Positions 34,289 to 43,100 of a stretch of 64,000 nucleotides of DNA are shown piece after piece. Under the pieces are notes generated by a model that was not told the origin of the DNA, ran no database searches, and saw nothing but the letters and a program-made list of their open reading frames with translations. The stretch covers positions 2,728,001 to 2,792,000 of the forward strand of contig OZ242020.1 in the NCBI GenBank assembly GCA_965204875.1, in the 5' to 3' direction. Source of the stretch: Aldehydirespirator sp965204875. GTDB lineage: Bacteria > Actinomycetota > Acidimicrobiia > Acidimicrobiales > Aldehydirespiratoraceae. The position numbers and the translations under genes are program-made. Within the stretch, counting starts at the first letter, position 1; every line of letters starts with the position of its first letter.

Positions 34289-35113
34289 CTAGTCGGCATC
34301 TTCGGCCGGCTCCGGTCGCGCTGTCGTCGTTGCCGGCGAGTCTTCCGGGGCAGGGCAGTCAGGTTCCTCCTCCCACTCAAAGTGGGACATGCCCTGGCCA
34401 TCTTCGATTACGAAGGCGACGTCAACGACGTCTCGTAGCAGTTCGGCGACCTCGGCAGCCGTGGCGTGGAAGGCTTCATCGCTTGCCAGGTAGGGATCGG
34501 CAAGATCGCACGGACCGGTCTCGACCGGAGCTGAGGGGTCGATCCCGATGCGGATGGCGTTGGCCTCATGGTTGATGCCCGTGTAGGTAACCAATGGCTC
34601 GATGTCTGCCAGAATTCCCGCTCGTTCAAGATCTGCGAACAGACTGTCCTGTGCAGCTCGCAGATCATCGTAGGTGTGAGCGGCACTCAGACGGATCTCC
34701 ACATCGCTATGAGCATCGGCAATGCGAGCGGCCTCAACGCTAGGAGGTTCATCACCGAGGAGCCAGATCCAGCCCCGAAAATCGCCGGCATGGTCGATAC
34801 CCCTTCCGGCGACACGCCCGACCTCGATCTCAGCAATCGATCCAAGTATGTCTTGGATGGGATATATTCGGTCGAGACGCCTTCTGGCTTCGTCCGGACT
34901 CACAGAGAAGTCTGCGGCATAGGAACTCACCTCGATAGGCACGAACTCCTCGGTCTGATCTTGAGCATCGACCGTCGTCGTAGTAAGCGCAACGGTAGTG
35001 GTCGTTGGCAGGGCTGCTGTGGTTGAAACGTCGTACCCCTCAGAGCAACTGACCATCGCGATAATGGTTGACAACAATATACCAAGAAGCCACTGTTTCC
35101 TAGTCGATTCCAT
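34289..35113 (-). CDS. Lipoprotein carrying a free-standing protease pro-domain homologue (P1)
   Basis: 274 residues. A signal peptide with a lipobox-like end (LLSTIIAMVSC) is followed by a Thr-rich stretch (residues about 30-50) and then a domain of about 150 residues closely similar to the N-terminal pro-region of the secreted protease encoded at 36710-39542: compare SYAADFSVSPDEARRRLDRI with SYAAEFSVTLEEAKRRLDRI, HTYDDLRAAQDSLF with HSYAELLAAQDTLF, and VTYTGINHEANAIRIGIDP with the protease. No catalytic domain follows; the tail is acidic and Thr/Pro-rich. In streptogrisin and alpha-lytic proteases the pro-region folds and strongly inhibits the enzyme, so an anchored inhibitor or chaperone is inferred. 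More A/T-rich than the core genome. Confidence 0.78.
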   Translation of the reverse strand: MESTRKQWLLGILLSTIIAMVSCSEGYDVSTTAALPTTTTVALTTTTVDAQDQTEEFVPIEVSSYAADFSVSPDEARRRLDRIYPIQDILGSIAEIEVGRVAGRGIDHAGDFRGWIWLLGDEPPSVEAARIADAHSDVEIRLSAAHTYDDLRAAQDSLFADLERAGILADIEPLVTYTGINHEANAIRIGIDPSAPVETGPCDLADPYLASDEAFHATAAEVAELLRDVVDVAFVIEDGQGMSHFEWEEEPDCPAPEDSPATTTARPEPAEDAD

Positions 35114-35122
35114 TATACCTCC

Positions 35123-36667
35123 CTAGTTGCTCGAGTCGGGACAGTCGGACTCCATGGAGTCAGTACCGAATCCTCGGCCGTCTACTATGACAAAAGCTAC
35201 GTCTAGAACGTCTTGCAGTTGTTCGGCGATTTTGTCTGCCTCAATTTGAAAGACTTCGCCACTCATCGTTGGCCGGCCAGTTTCAGTGATATCGCAAGGG
35301 TTGGCTAGTGCAGGATCGATGCCGATGCGGATGGCATTGGCCTTCATATCGATACCCGTATATGTGACCATGCGCTCTAAGTCCGTCATGAACCCCGTAG
35401 CTTCAATGTTCTTGAAAAGCCCATGTCGGGCAGCCAGCAACTCCGCGTAAGTGTGCGCGGCGCCGACACGAATCTCCACATCAGGATGTACTCTAGCGAT
35501 ACGGACCGCTTCAGCGCTAGGCTGCGCATCGCCGGCAAGCGAAATCCAGCCGATGAGATCTCCGGCAGGGTATATTCCCCAACCAGCTACGCGAGCGCCC
35601 TCGATCTCACGGATCGATGCCAAGATTGGAAGGATGGCGGGAAGCCGCTCTCGACGGTCATCGGGCACTCTTGGTGGCCAGTCTCGTTGTGTCAAGTAGG
35701 GAGTTCGGTACTCAAGATGTGTGCCGTTTCCGGTCGCTGTGCATCCACTAGCGATGAACCCTTCCGAGGGAACACCAATTTTTGGAGCCCCAAAGATCAC
35801 TTGGACATCATCACCACTAGCGAAAGGTCCGTCGATGCCGTTCCACAGCGTTTCGGTAATAGGGTCATAGCGCACACGCGGTCTCGGCATATTCAAGAAG
35901 TAACGCTCTCGTCTGAGTGGATACGAATCCCACTCTTCCGTTGGTGACCAGGTCTCCAATAGCAGATACACGCATGGCGGTTCGATCACTATGGTTCCAC
36001 CTTCAGGTCCTGGAAGCTCGTAGAGTCTACGTGGATCCCACGGATACAGGCCAAGTCCGGGCAGCTCAGAGATTCGAGGTGTATTGGCATCAGTCGTGTC
36101 TGCCGGGGCCATCGATGCCACGAAGAACGATGTCGGCACAGGGCAGAGCCCCATTCCTTCAGTGCCGTCATCGTGGTTGAGATTCCGGTCACCCTGCCGG
36201 CCTTCACTACCGATCAGCCTTACTCTGTCACCGGAGTACATGGGACCGTTGCCGTTGACCCACAACGCACCGGTGGCAGAATCAAACTCCGTGCGCAACT
36301 CAGACAAATACAAAAAACTACGCCATAGCTTGTCTTGATACGACCCTGGTAAGTCTTCTTCACCTATCACATCAATATATGCGCAGCCCGCTTCTATAGT
36401 GAGAGTGCCCGAAAGAACAACGTCATGGAAGCCGCCTTCCGGATCCCATTCATACATGTCTACCAACTGCGACGATGGCTCTTGGGTGTTTGACATTGTA
36501 GTCGCAGTTGTCACAGTTTCTGTCGTTGAAGCTAGTGTGGTCTGTGTAAGTGATGTCGCGAAGGGATCTGTGGTTCCAGAACAGCCAACTGCCAAAAGAG
36601 CGGTAGCAAGCGGAATAAGTCTGCCCCACCAACGACCTAGAACCATCTTCACGAGAGTCATGCTCAT
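35123..36667 (-). CDS. Lipoprotein with a duplicated N-terminal module and a C-terminal protease pro-domain homologue (P2)
   Basis: 514 residues. Signal peptide with lipobox-like end (ATALLAVGC), Thr/Ser-rich linker, then two related modules of about 115 residues: GTLTIEAGCAYIDV...LWVNGNGPMYSGDRVRLIG and GGTIVIEPPCVYLLL...LWNGIDGPFASGDDVQVIFG, the type of beta module that actinobacterial lipoproteins repeat. Residues about 335-495 are the pro-domain homologue (ILASIREIEGARVAGWGIYP, GAAHTYAELLAARHGLF, VTYTGIDMKANAIRIGIDPA). No protease domain. It sits 10 bp upstream of P1 on the same strand; with the protease gene these form a three-gene set. Confidence 0.75.
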   Translation of the reverse strand: MSMTLVKMVLGRWWGRLIPLATALLAVGCSGTTDPFATSLTQTTLASTTETVTTATTMSNTQEPSSQLVDMYEWDPEGGFHDVVLSGTLTIEAGCAYIDVIGEEDLPGSYQDKLWRSFLYLSELRTEFDSATGALWVNGNGPMYSGDRVRLIGSEGRQGDRNLNHDDGTEGMGLCPVPTSFFVASMAPADTTDANTPRISELPGLGLYPWDPRRLYELPGPEGGTIVIEPPCVYLLLETWSPTEEWDSYPLRRERYFLNMPRPRVRYDPITETLWNGIDGPFASGDDVQVIFGAPKIGVPSEGFIASGCTATGNGTHLEYRTPYLTQRDWPPRVPDDRRERLPAILPILASIREIEGARVAGWGIYPAGDLIGWISLAGDAQPSAEAVRIARVHPDVEIRVGAAHTYAELLAARHGLFKNIEATGFMTDLERMVTYTGIDMKANAIRIGIDPALANPCDITETGRPTMSGEVFQIEADKIAEQLQDVLDVAFVIVDGRGFGTDSMESDCPDSSN

Positions 36668-36709
36668 TGTGCCTGTTTTCCCATTACACTATGCACAGAA
36701 AATATACTT

Positions 36710-37593
36710 TCAGTCGATACGGATTGTGCTAGTGAGCACTTCCAGCTTAAGGAAGTTCTCTACTTCATCAATAGCAGAGAACACCGAGAATCCGACCCTG
36801 TTAGAACAGCTAGGCAGGTGAGCGCTCTTGGTTATTCCATAGGCGACCCCATTACGATACCAAGGTCCACCGCTATCGCCTTCACATGTTCTGAGTGTTC
36901 GGCCTTCTACCTTCACAAAGACTGCTTGACATCGAACGACTGCGCCATTGAATGACACACAAGCACCCGAATTCGTCGGTCGATAGTTAATGCTTTGGAT
37001 TGTGCCGCAACTAATGCCGCTACGTTTTCCGGTATGACACACATGATCACTCATTAGGCGATGACGTGAGACCATTCGACTGCGTGCAACGGTACCTGTC
37101 ACATCACACCACCGCTGAGACGGAGGAACACTGGCAGCACTGCATAGATAGCCGCCACGTAGATTGTGGGACGCACCGGTGGGAATGGTATGGAACTGCG
37201 CATCCGCTCTCACGTAGGCCCATCCACTCAAATGCTCCAACGTAATGCCGTGCATCGAGAATGACGATGTTTCTGTCGGCCCGTCGTTGCCGCAGTGGCC
37301 AGCCGTGATGATACCGTAAATGCTATTTCGACGAGCTGCGAACCCGGCAGTGCAGCTGCCGATTTGCTCTCCGCCGCTGAAGGTGGCCATATCGCGGATG
37401 TCTCGGCCGTCTTCGATGCTGTAAGCTACGCTGATAGTGCTTTGGAGCTGTTTGGTCACTTCGGCGGCTTTGGCTTGATACGCTTCGTCGGTGACGGCGA
37501 CTGGTTCTGAGGCGTCGATGCCTCCGGGTGTTCTGGTTGTGGCGAGGCCTGGATCGATGCCGATGAGTATGGCGTTGGCCTTCATGTTTATGG
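36710..37593 (-). pseudogene. 3' half of the IS-interrupted secreted trypsin-like (S1E/streptogrisin-type) protease gene
   Basis: From the IS edge the frame encodes MKANAILIGIDPGLA, the end of the pro-domain, then the mature protease: FSGGEQIGSCTAGFAARR, catalytic His in GIITAGHCGN, Asp region in VRADAQFHTIP, and the serine nucleophile in CEGDSGGPWYRNGVAYGITKSA. Several paired cysteines suit a secreted enzyme. An ATG at 37585 could let this part be translated alone but without signal peptide or pro-domain it should not fold or be exported. The catalytic residues themselves are intact. Confidence 0.88.
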
Positions 37594-38944
37594 GCCCTTC
37601 GCGTTTTTGTGGGATGGGGGTTGCTGGTGTCGGTTGGGTTCATGTTATGAGGAGTGCTCGGGTTTGGTAGTTGGTGGGGTTGGTGAAGCCGTGGGCGGTG
37701 CGTCGTAGGATTTGTAGGAGGTTGTTGATGCCCTCGATGCGGCCGTTGCTGGGTCGGCTGGTGTGGTGCCATGCGAGGATTTCGGGGCTCCATTGGATGA
37801 TGGTGTCTACGATTTTGTGGTATTCGGGTAGCTTGCCGGTTTGGTAGAGGTCACAGAACCGGTCAAGGGCGGCGAGGGCGCCTTGGTGGTCGTCGGCGGT
37901 GTAGAGGCCGTGGAGTTCTTGTAGCGCGTCCCAGCCGGCTTGGAGCCTTGGGTGCGCCTCGAACAGCGTGTCGAGCCGCTGCCGGTCAGAGTCTGTGAGG
38001 GTGTCGCCGCGGCGTAGCAGCAGGAACCTGGCTCGGAACACGTCGCGGTCAAAGACAGGCTGGACGCCCGGGGGCTGTCGGCGTTGGGTGTCGCGGCGCA
38101 CCGCGGTGAGCCCCGCTGTGAACCATCTGATGACGTGGAACCGGTCCAGCACATGCCGACAGTGTCCCAGGTGCTGGGTGATGGCGGCCTTGTAGGCGGG
38201 CGATCCGTCGCTGACCACGACCTTGACCTGCTTGCACCATCTATACCCCTGCTGAGCTAGGAACGTTGACAGCGCGGCGGTGGTGCGCGACGGGATCAGC
38301 GCCAGGATCCGGCCGGTGTCGCCGCAGGCGACCACGGTCACGTAACGATGCCCTTTGCGGATCGAGGTCTCATCCACCAACAGCACCCTGCACACGCGGC
38401 TTCTGCGATGCTCAGCCACAAGCCCGGCCCAGGAGCTGAGCACGCCCATCACCAGCCACCAGCTCAGCCCGTGACGCCTCGCGGCCGCCGAGACCGGCAT
38501 GACCCTGGCATCGGCCACCAGCCTGCGCGCCAGCCGCCCCGTCAACCCGCCCTCGAACGCCGGATGCTCCTCCAAAAACCGGCTGCCGCAGTCGTCGCAG
38601 CGGAACCGGCGGCGCCGCCACACCAGCGTCACCACCCGCCCCGAGATCTCCAGATCACGCACCCGCTTATCGCGCCGGTCATGCACCCTATGGCACTTGA
38701 ACCCGCACTGAGGGCACCGCAACCGCCGCCAGGTGGCCTCCACAGCCACCACCAACCGCTCCGGGGAGTCCGAGACAACCCCCAACACCCGCAACTGCGG
38801 CAAACCCAACCGCACCCCCATAACATCCGCAGCCATCGAGGCCCTCCTGGATCGTCGGTCGCTTACACAACCGATTCCAGCAGGGCCTCGACCCCCACAC
38901 AGGGACCCTCAACCACCCCCCATCCCACAAAACCGCGAAGGCTC
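37594..38944 (-). mobile_element. ISL3-family insertion sequence (1351 bp)
   Basis: Ends are imperfect inverted repeats: left GGCCCTTCGCGTTTTTGTGG and, reading inward on the other strand, right GAGCCTTCGCGGTTTTGTGG, both continuing GATGGGGG. The element is flanked by the 8-bp direct repeat TGTTTATG (37586-37593 and 38945-38952), the duplication size of ISL3. Removing the element and one repeat restores one continuous protease reading frame. It encodes a single transposase. Confidence 0.93.
37640..38836 (-). CDS. ISL3-family transposase
   Basis: 398 residues. N-terminal zinc-binding pairs CPQCGFKCHRVHD and CDDCGSRF, the helix-turn-helix AAARRHGLSWWLVM, then the DDE catalytic domain: LLVDETSIRKGHRY (first D), VVSDGSPAYKAAI (second D), CRHVLDRFHVIRWF, and RIEGINNLLQILRRTAHGFTN (E). 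This set is specific for ISL3 (Tnp_ISL3). The frame is intact and the gene is probably functional. Confidence 0.95.
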   Translation of the reverse strand: MAADVMGVRLGLPQLRVLGVVSDSPERLVVAVEATWRRLRCPQCGFKCHRVHDRRDKRVRDLEISGRVVTLVWRRRRFRCDDCGSRFLEEHPAFEGGLTGRLARRLVADARVMPVSAAARRHGLSWWLVMGVLSSWAGLVAEHRRSRVCRVLLVDETSIRKGHRYVTVVACGDTGRILALIPSRTTAALSTFLAQQGYRWCKQVKVVVSDGSPAYKAAITQHLGHCRHVLDRFHVIRWFTAGLTAVRRDTQRRQPPGVQPVFDRDVFRARFLLLRRGDTLTDSDRQRLDTLFEAHPRLQAGWDALQELHGLYTADDHQGALAALDRFCDLYQTGKLPEYHKIVDTIIQWSPEILAWHHTSRPSNGRIEGINNLLQILRRTAHGFTNPTNYQTRALLIT

Positions 38945-39542
38945 TGTTTATGTCGGTGTAGGTGATCATGCGCTCGATCTCAGTTAAGGCGTCTGATCCG
39001 ACATTGCCGGTGGGACCCACATCGTTGAAGAGCGTGTCCTGGGCTGCCAGCAGCTCGGCGTAGCTGTGATCAGCGCCGAGGCGGATCCACACGTCGGTGT
39101 GCGCGTCAGCGACACCCTGCGCTTCGGTGTTGGGGGGCTCGTCGCCGGTGAGCCACACCCAACCCCCGAAGGTTCCGGTGTGGTCGATGCCCCAGCCCGC
39201 CACTCGGGCACCCTCGGCGTCACGGATTGCCGCGAGCACTTCGTGGATGGGTTGGATCCGGTCGAGTCGGCGCTTGGCCTCTTCGAGGGTGACCGAGAAC
39301 TCGGCGGCGTAGGAACGCACCGACACGGGCACCCGTATCTCGGCCTGGCCATCAGACTGCTGGTCCCCGGACTCCGCAGCGCCGACCCCCGATGTCGTGG
39401 CGACAGCCGCGACCACGGCTGCCAACATCGCCGTTGCCACGAACGCGATTAGGCCAAGGTGCTGGTGGGAGCGTGACCTGGGTCGCCAGCGATGACGCTG
39501 TGACTGTTCGCTGGTAGTAGATGAGGTTTGATTGGTCATCAT
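38945..39542 (-). pseudogene. 5' half of the IS-interrupted secreted protease gene (signal peptide and pro-domain)
   Basis: Starts with MMTNQTSSTTSEQ, then a signal peptide core LGLIAFVATAMLAAVVAAVA ending near AAES. From SYAAEFSVTLEEAKRRLDRI to ERMITYTDIN is the pro-domain shared with the two lipoproteins. At the IS edge the frame runs into IS sequence and ends inside it. Joined to the half at 36710-37593 it would give a preproprotein of about 490 residues in the reading TDIN-MKANAILIG, the same as the uninterrupted lipoprotein copies. Confidence 0.88.
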
Positions 39543-39858
39543 ATGTTCCTGTGTTTCTGGGGCATCCTGTTGGGCTGGGATGCCGACTCGGTCGGTTCAT
39601 CCAGTCAGACGCTGCGTTGGCGGGAAAAGTTCCCGGCACAGCAAGACACCGATTCGGGGCTTCCCCCCCCTTGTGCGATCACCCGCCGTGTGTCTTCGGC
39701 GGACTTGCAGCCCTCAGGGCGCCCTTGAGACGGCGCCACATGCGTGGTGCGGGCGGCTTGCCGGAGGGAACTTCAACTCCGGCACTTCAGCGAGCGCAGC
39801 CGGGCGCCTCGCCGGTGCGAACCTTGCCGTCTTGGGGGTGGTTGGGGCGTTGCGTTGC

Positions 39859-39869
39859 GGGGGGGGGGG
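39859..39869 (+). repeat. Poly-G tract, 11 G
   Basis: Eleven consecutive G, 247 bp upstream of the surface-protein ATG. Such tracts are slippage-prone; the exact length needs deep reads to trust. Confidence 0.8.
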
Positions 39870-40095
39870 ATATGCTGATGGACTGAGTATGGCTCGGGAA
39901 GCGTCCGGTCGGCTTGTGGCCGGCCGGGTGGTGGTAGGGTTGTGCCTGGTCAGGTTCGGTCGTCCGGCGGGGGTTTCTGCCGGTGAGTGGGAGGTTTCGG
40001 GTTGATTTCGGGGTTCGTACGTAGTGTCCTCAGCGCTCGCGTGGGTCAGGCCGCGCCTCGGGCGGTGGGTGCTGCGCAGGCTGGTTCCACCCGCC

Positions 40096-40108
40096 GGGGG
40101 GGGGGGGG
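40096..40108 (+). repeat. Poly-G tract, 13 G, in the ribosome-binding position of the surface-protein gene
   Basis: Thirteen G end 7 bp before the ATG at 40116, just where a Shine-Dalgarno sequence is expected. Gain or loss of G would change the binding site or, if translation starts upstream at 39987, the reading frame. Confidence 0.8.
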
Positions 40109-40115
40109 CTGGCTG

Positions 40116-43100
40116 ATGCGTGTGGCCGGTCGCCGCCGTGGCGGGGGTAAGCCCCGTTTGTTGTGGCGTGTGTTGTTGGTGGTTGGTCTGGTTGGTGGGG
40201 TTGTGGCAGCGGCTCCGGTCGGGGCTGCGCCTGTGGGCAACAGCGGCGCTGAGGCCGACGTGTTGCCGGTGTTCTCGGCGTGTGTGGGCGATGCCACGCG
40301 TGACGCGGGGTTCGTGGACGTCGAGGGGTTGGTTGCTGAGGCCGCGATCAACTGCATTGCGTACTATGGGATCACTCGGGGCAGGACGGCCGAGCGGTTC
40401 GATGCCGGGTCTGAGGTGACGCGTTCGCAGATGGCGTTGTTCTTGCACCGTGCTGCCGGAGTGGCGGGGGTGGATTTGACGGGCGGCTCGGGCGCCGCCG
40501 ACTTCGCTGACATTGCGGATTTGGACGGGGAGCGCCGCAACGCTATCGTGGCGTTGGCTCGCAATGACATTCTGGCCGGGTCGGGGATGGCGTTCAGGCC
40601 CGATGCGAGCATCACGCGTGCTGAGATGGCGGCCGCTCTGATCGGGTTCCTGCGGCATGCCAGCCCCGGCCTGTTCCATCAGGACGGCGCGATGCAGGGT
40701 GAGCTGATCCTGGGTTCGGGCGGGACTCTGGATCATTTCGCGGACGCGCGTCGCGGTGTGGGTGTTGACACCGCAATCTCGTATGCCTTTGAGCTTGGGA
40801 TCACGACGGGCAGCGCGGCAGGCGCGAACAGGTTCTCGCCCGGTGATCCGGTGTTGCGCAAGAACATGGCATCGTTCATCACCCGCGCGTTGGCGCACAC
40901 GAAGCTGCGCCCGGCGGGTGTGACCGCGCAGGCCGACGGCGGCACGGTGGTGGTGTCGGTGCGCGGCGAGGCGTTCGCGCCGGTGGCCGGGGCGCTCGTT
41001 GATGGGTTCTATGTGGATTCGCAGCGCGGCTATCGGGCGTTTGATCTGCGGGGCGGGTGCAACGCGATCGTCCGCAGCGTGAACCGCACCTCCACCAAGT
41101 GCGTGATCGACGCCCGTGATCCGGTCACCGGTGCCGACGGTGATGTGAAGTTGGACGAGTTGAGCGCGGCGGCTGTTGGTCGGGGTGTGACGGTGTGGGT
41201 GTGGACCGGCAGCCGCGGCGAGCGTTACAGCGCCGACGTTGACGCGTTCGAGTTGCGCATAGCGGGCGAGGCTGACGCTGTGACGGCACCGGCCGCGACC
41301 GCAGTAGTTCCCGCTGCTGGCGGTGGTGGCGGGGGTTCCACTCCGGCAACCACCACCACCACCACTACGACTACAACTACTGCGCCTTCAGCTACGACTA
41401 CGACTACTGCTACTACTACTACCACCACCACCACTACTACTACGTTGTCTATGAAGGCGGCTGCGGGTTTCACGGTGGTTTCTTCGGGCGCGGAGTCCGA
41501 CAAGAAGTTCACTGGTGACAAGACTTTCGTTGAGGCTGAGTTCGGTGACACGGTGACGCTCAAGGTGCAGCTCACCGACGCGGATGGCGCGAACACGGCT
41601 GTGGGCGCTGACGGGAGTGCTGCTGCGTCGTTCGAGTTGTATCAGAGCGTGACGACGGAGCACTTGTTGACTTGTCAGCGCTCTAGCGCGGACGGCCTGC
41701 CGGCGACTGAGTTCGTCTCTACTACGGGTAAGCTGATCCGGGGGAGCAGGAAGTCTGTTGGGATCAAGGCGACCGGCAACGACGGCAGCGTCAGTTTCGC
41801 GGTCACGGTGGAGGATCCCGATACTTCGGCCTCTGGCAGCAAGAGCAGCATGTGTTTCATCGTGCGGGCCAAGACCAACGCGCCCGGCGCCACCAGCGAC
41901 GTCAAGACCACCGCGGTGAAGACCGGCATCATCAGGTTCACCGAGGGTGCCTCGGGGAGCAGCAGCACGACAACAACAACAACAACGACAACAACGACTA
42001 CCACCACCACGATGCCTGCCACTACTACCACCACTGCCACTACCACGACGACTTCTACGTCGACGACGACGACGACTACAACCAGCACGTCTACGACTAC
42101 GACTATGGCACCCACGACTACGACTTCTACGACTACTACGGTGCCTGCTGGACCGCCGGGCAAACCGACGGGATTGAGGTTGTCGAAGCGTGGGAACGCT
42201 TTGGACATATTCTGGAACAATCTTGGGGATTCGAGCGTGAATTTGTGGAGCGTTAGGTGGCACAAGCCTGGAAATTCTAGCCCTAGTGGTTGGGTCAATG
42301 TTACCGGCTCGAATGCATCGACCACTTCTTGGGCCATCAGCCCCGGTGGTAGCATTAATGACGGGGTGTGGCGAGTGCGGGTGCGGGCACGAAACACCAA
42401 CGGCTGGGGAACCCCCTCAGATTGGGCGACACTCACGGTTGGCACGACCACCACCACAACCACCACTTCAACAACCACGACCACGACTGTTCCTGCGGGG
42501 GCGGCGGCTGAGTCGTTGAAGTTCACCGCTACCAATGCGGCAGTGCAGAACACGAAAGCGACCGATGGCAGAGGGGTCACGTACTTTGAGATGAAGTTCG
42601 GTGACTGGAGCGAGTTCACGGTTCAGTTGCAGCACACCGATGAGAACGACAACGACGCGGTGAAGGACACGACGGTGGGCCGCGACGGCACCAATCCGAT
42701 GGTGTTCCAGGTGCAAGTGGAAAGAACGTTCGACCCGGTGACCCGTTTCGGGGTGTTGGGTGTGAGCACAGACGCACCGTATAACCCGAGGATGTCCGTG
42801 CGCTGCGGCAGCGGAGGCACATCCAACTGTGCGTTTCCAACGATACTGTCTACTTCCGAGTTGGAGACCAACGCCCAGGGTCGGAACTCTTTCCATGTCG
42901 CTGCGCCTGCTGATCCCAACACAGGCAGTTCCGGTGATGATGCGACGATGGTGGTTTTTGTGGTCGAGGAAGTGAACGGGCCGGTCTCTTCGAACCAACC
43001 GACCGGCCAAGCGAACAAGAGACTGCATCCCTTCTACGTCAAGATCACCGAAGGTGCGCGGATCACGTCGGGGAGCGCGCCGACCACGACCGCTCCCACG

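Larger units (their letters stand above)
37586..38952. repeat. Target-site duplication TGTTTATG flanking the ISL3 element
   Basis: TGTTTATG at 37586-37593 and 38945-38952 directly abuts both ends of the element. The perfect match indicates a fairly recent insertion. Confidence 0.92.
39543..40115. other. 573-bp region upstream of the S-layer-type protein gene
   Basis: Between divergent genes. It holds an 11-G tract (39859-39869), a 13-G tract (40096-40108), a short hairpin-capable segment GCCCTCAGGGC (39711-39721), and open frames without recognisable domains (for instance a 38-codon frame from ATG 39889). Promoters for both the protease and the surface protein should lie here. No riboswitch class could be recognised. 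Confidence 0.5.

Noticed and set aside
39640..39860. Possible riboswitch upstream of the surface-protein gene
   Set aside because: A few short hairpins are visible but no conserved core of any class I know could be matched.
39714..40898. Long minus-strand frame across the surface-protein start
   Set aside because: Thr/Pro/Arg-rich shadow of the SLH protein coding region; no domain and no plausible start context.
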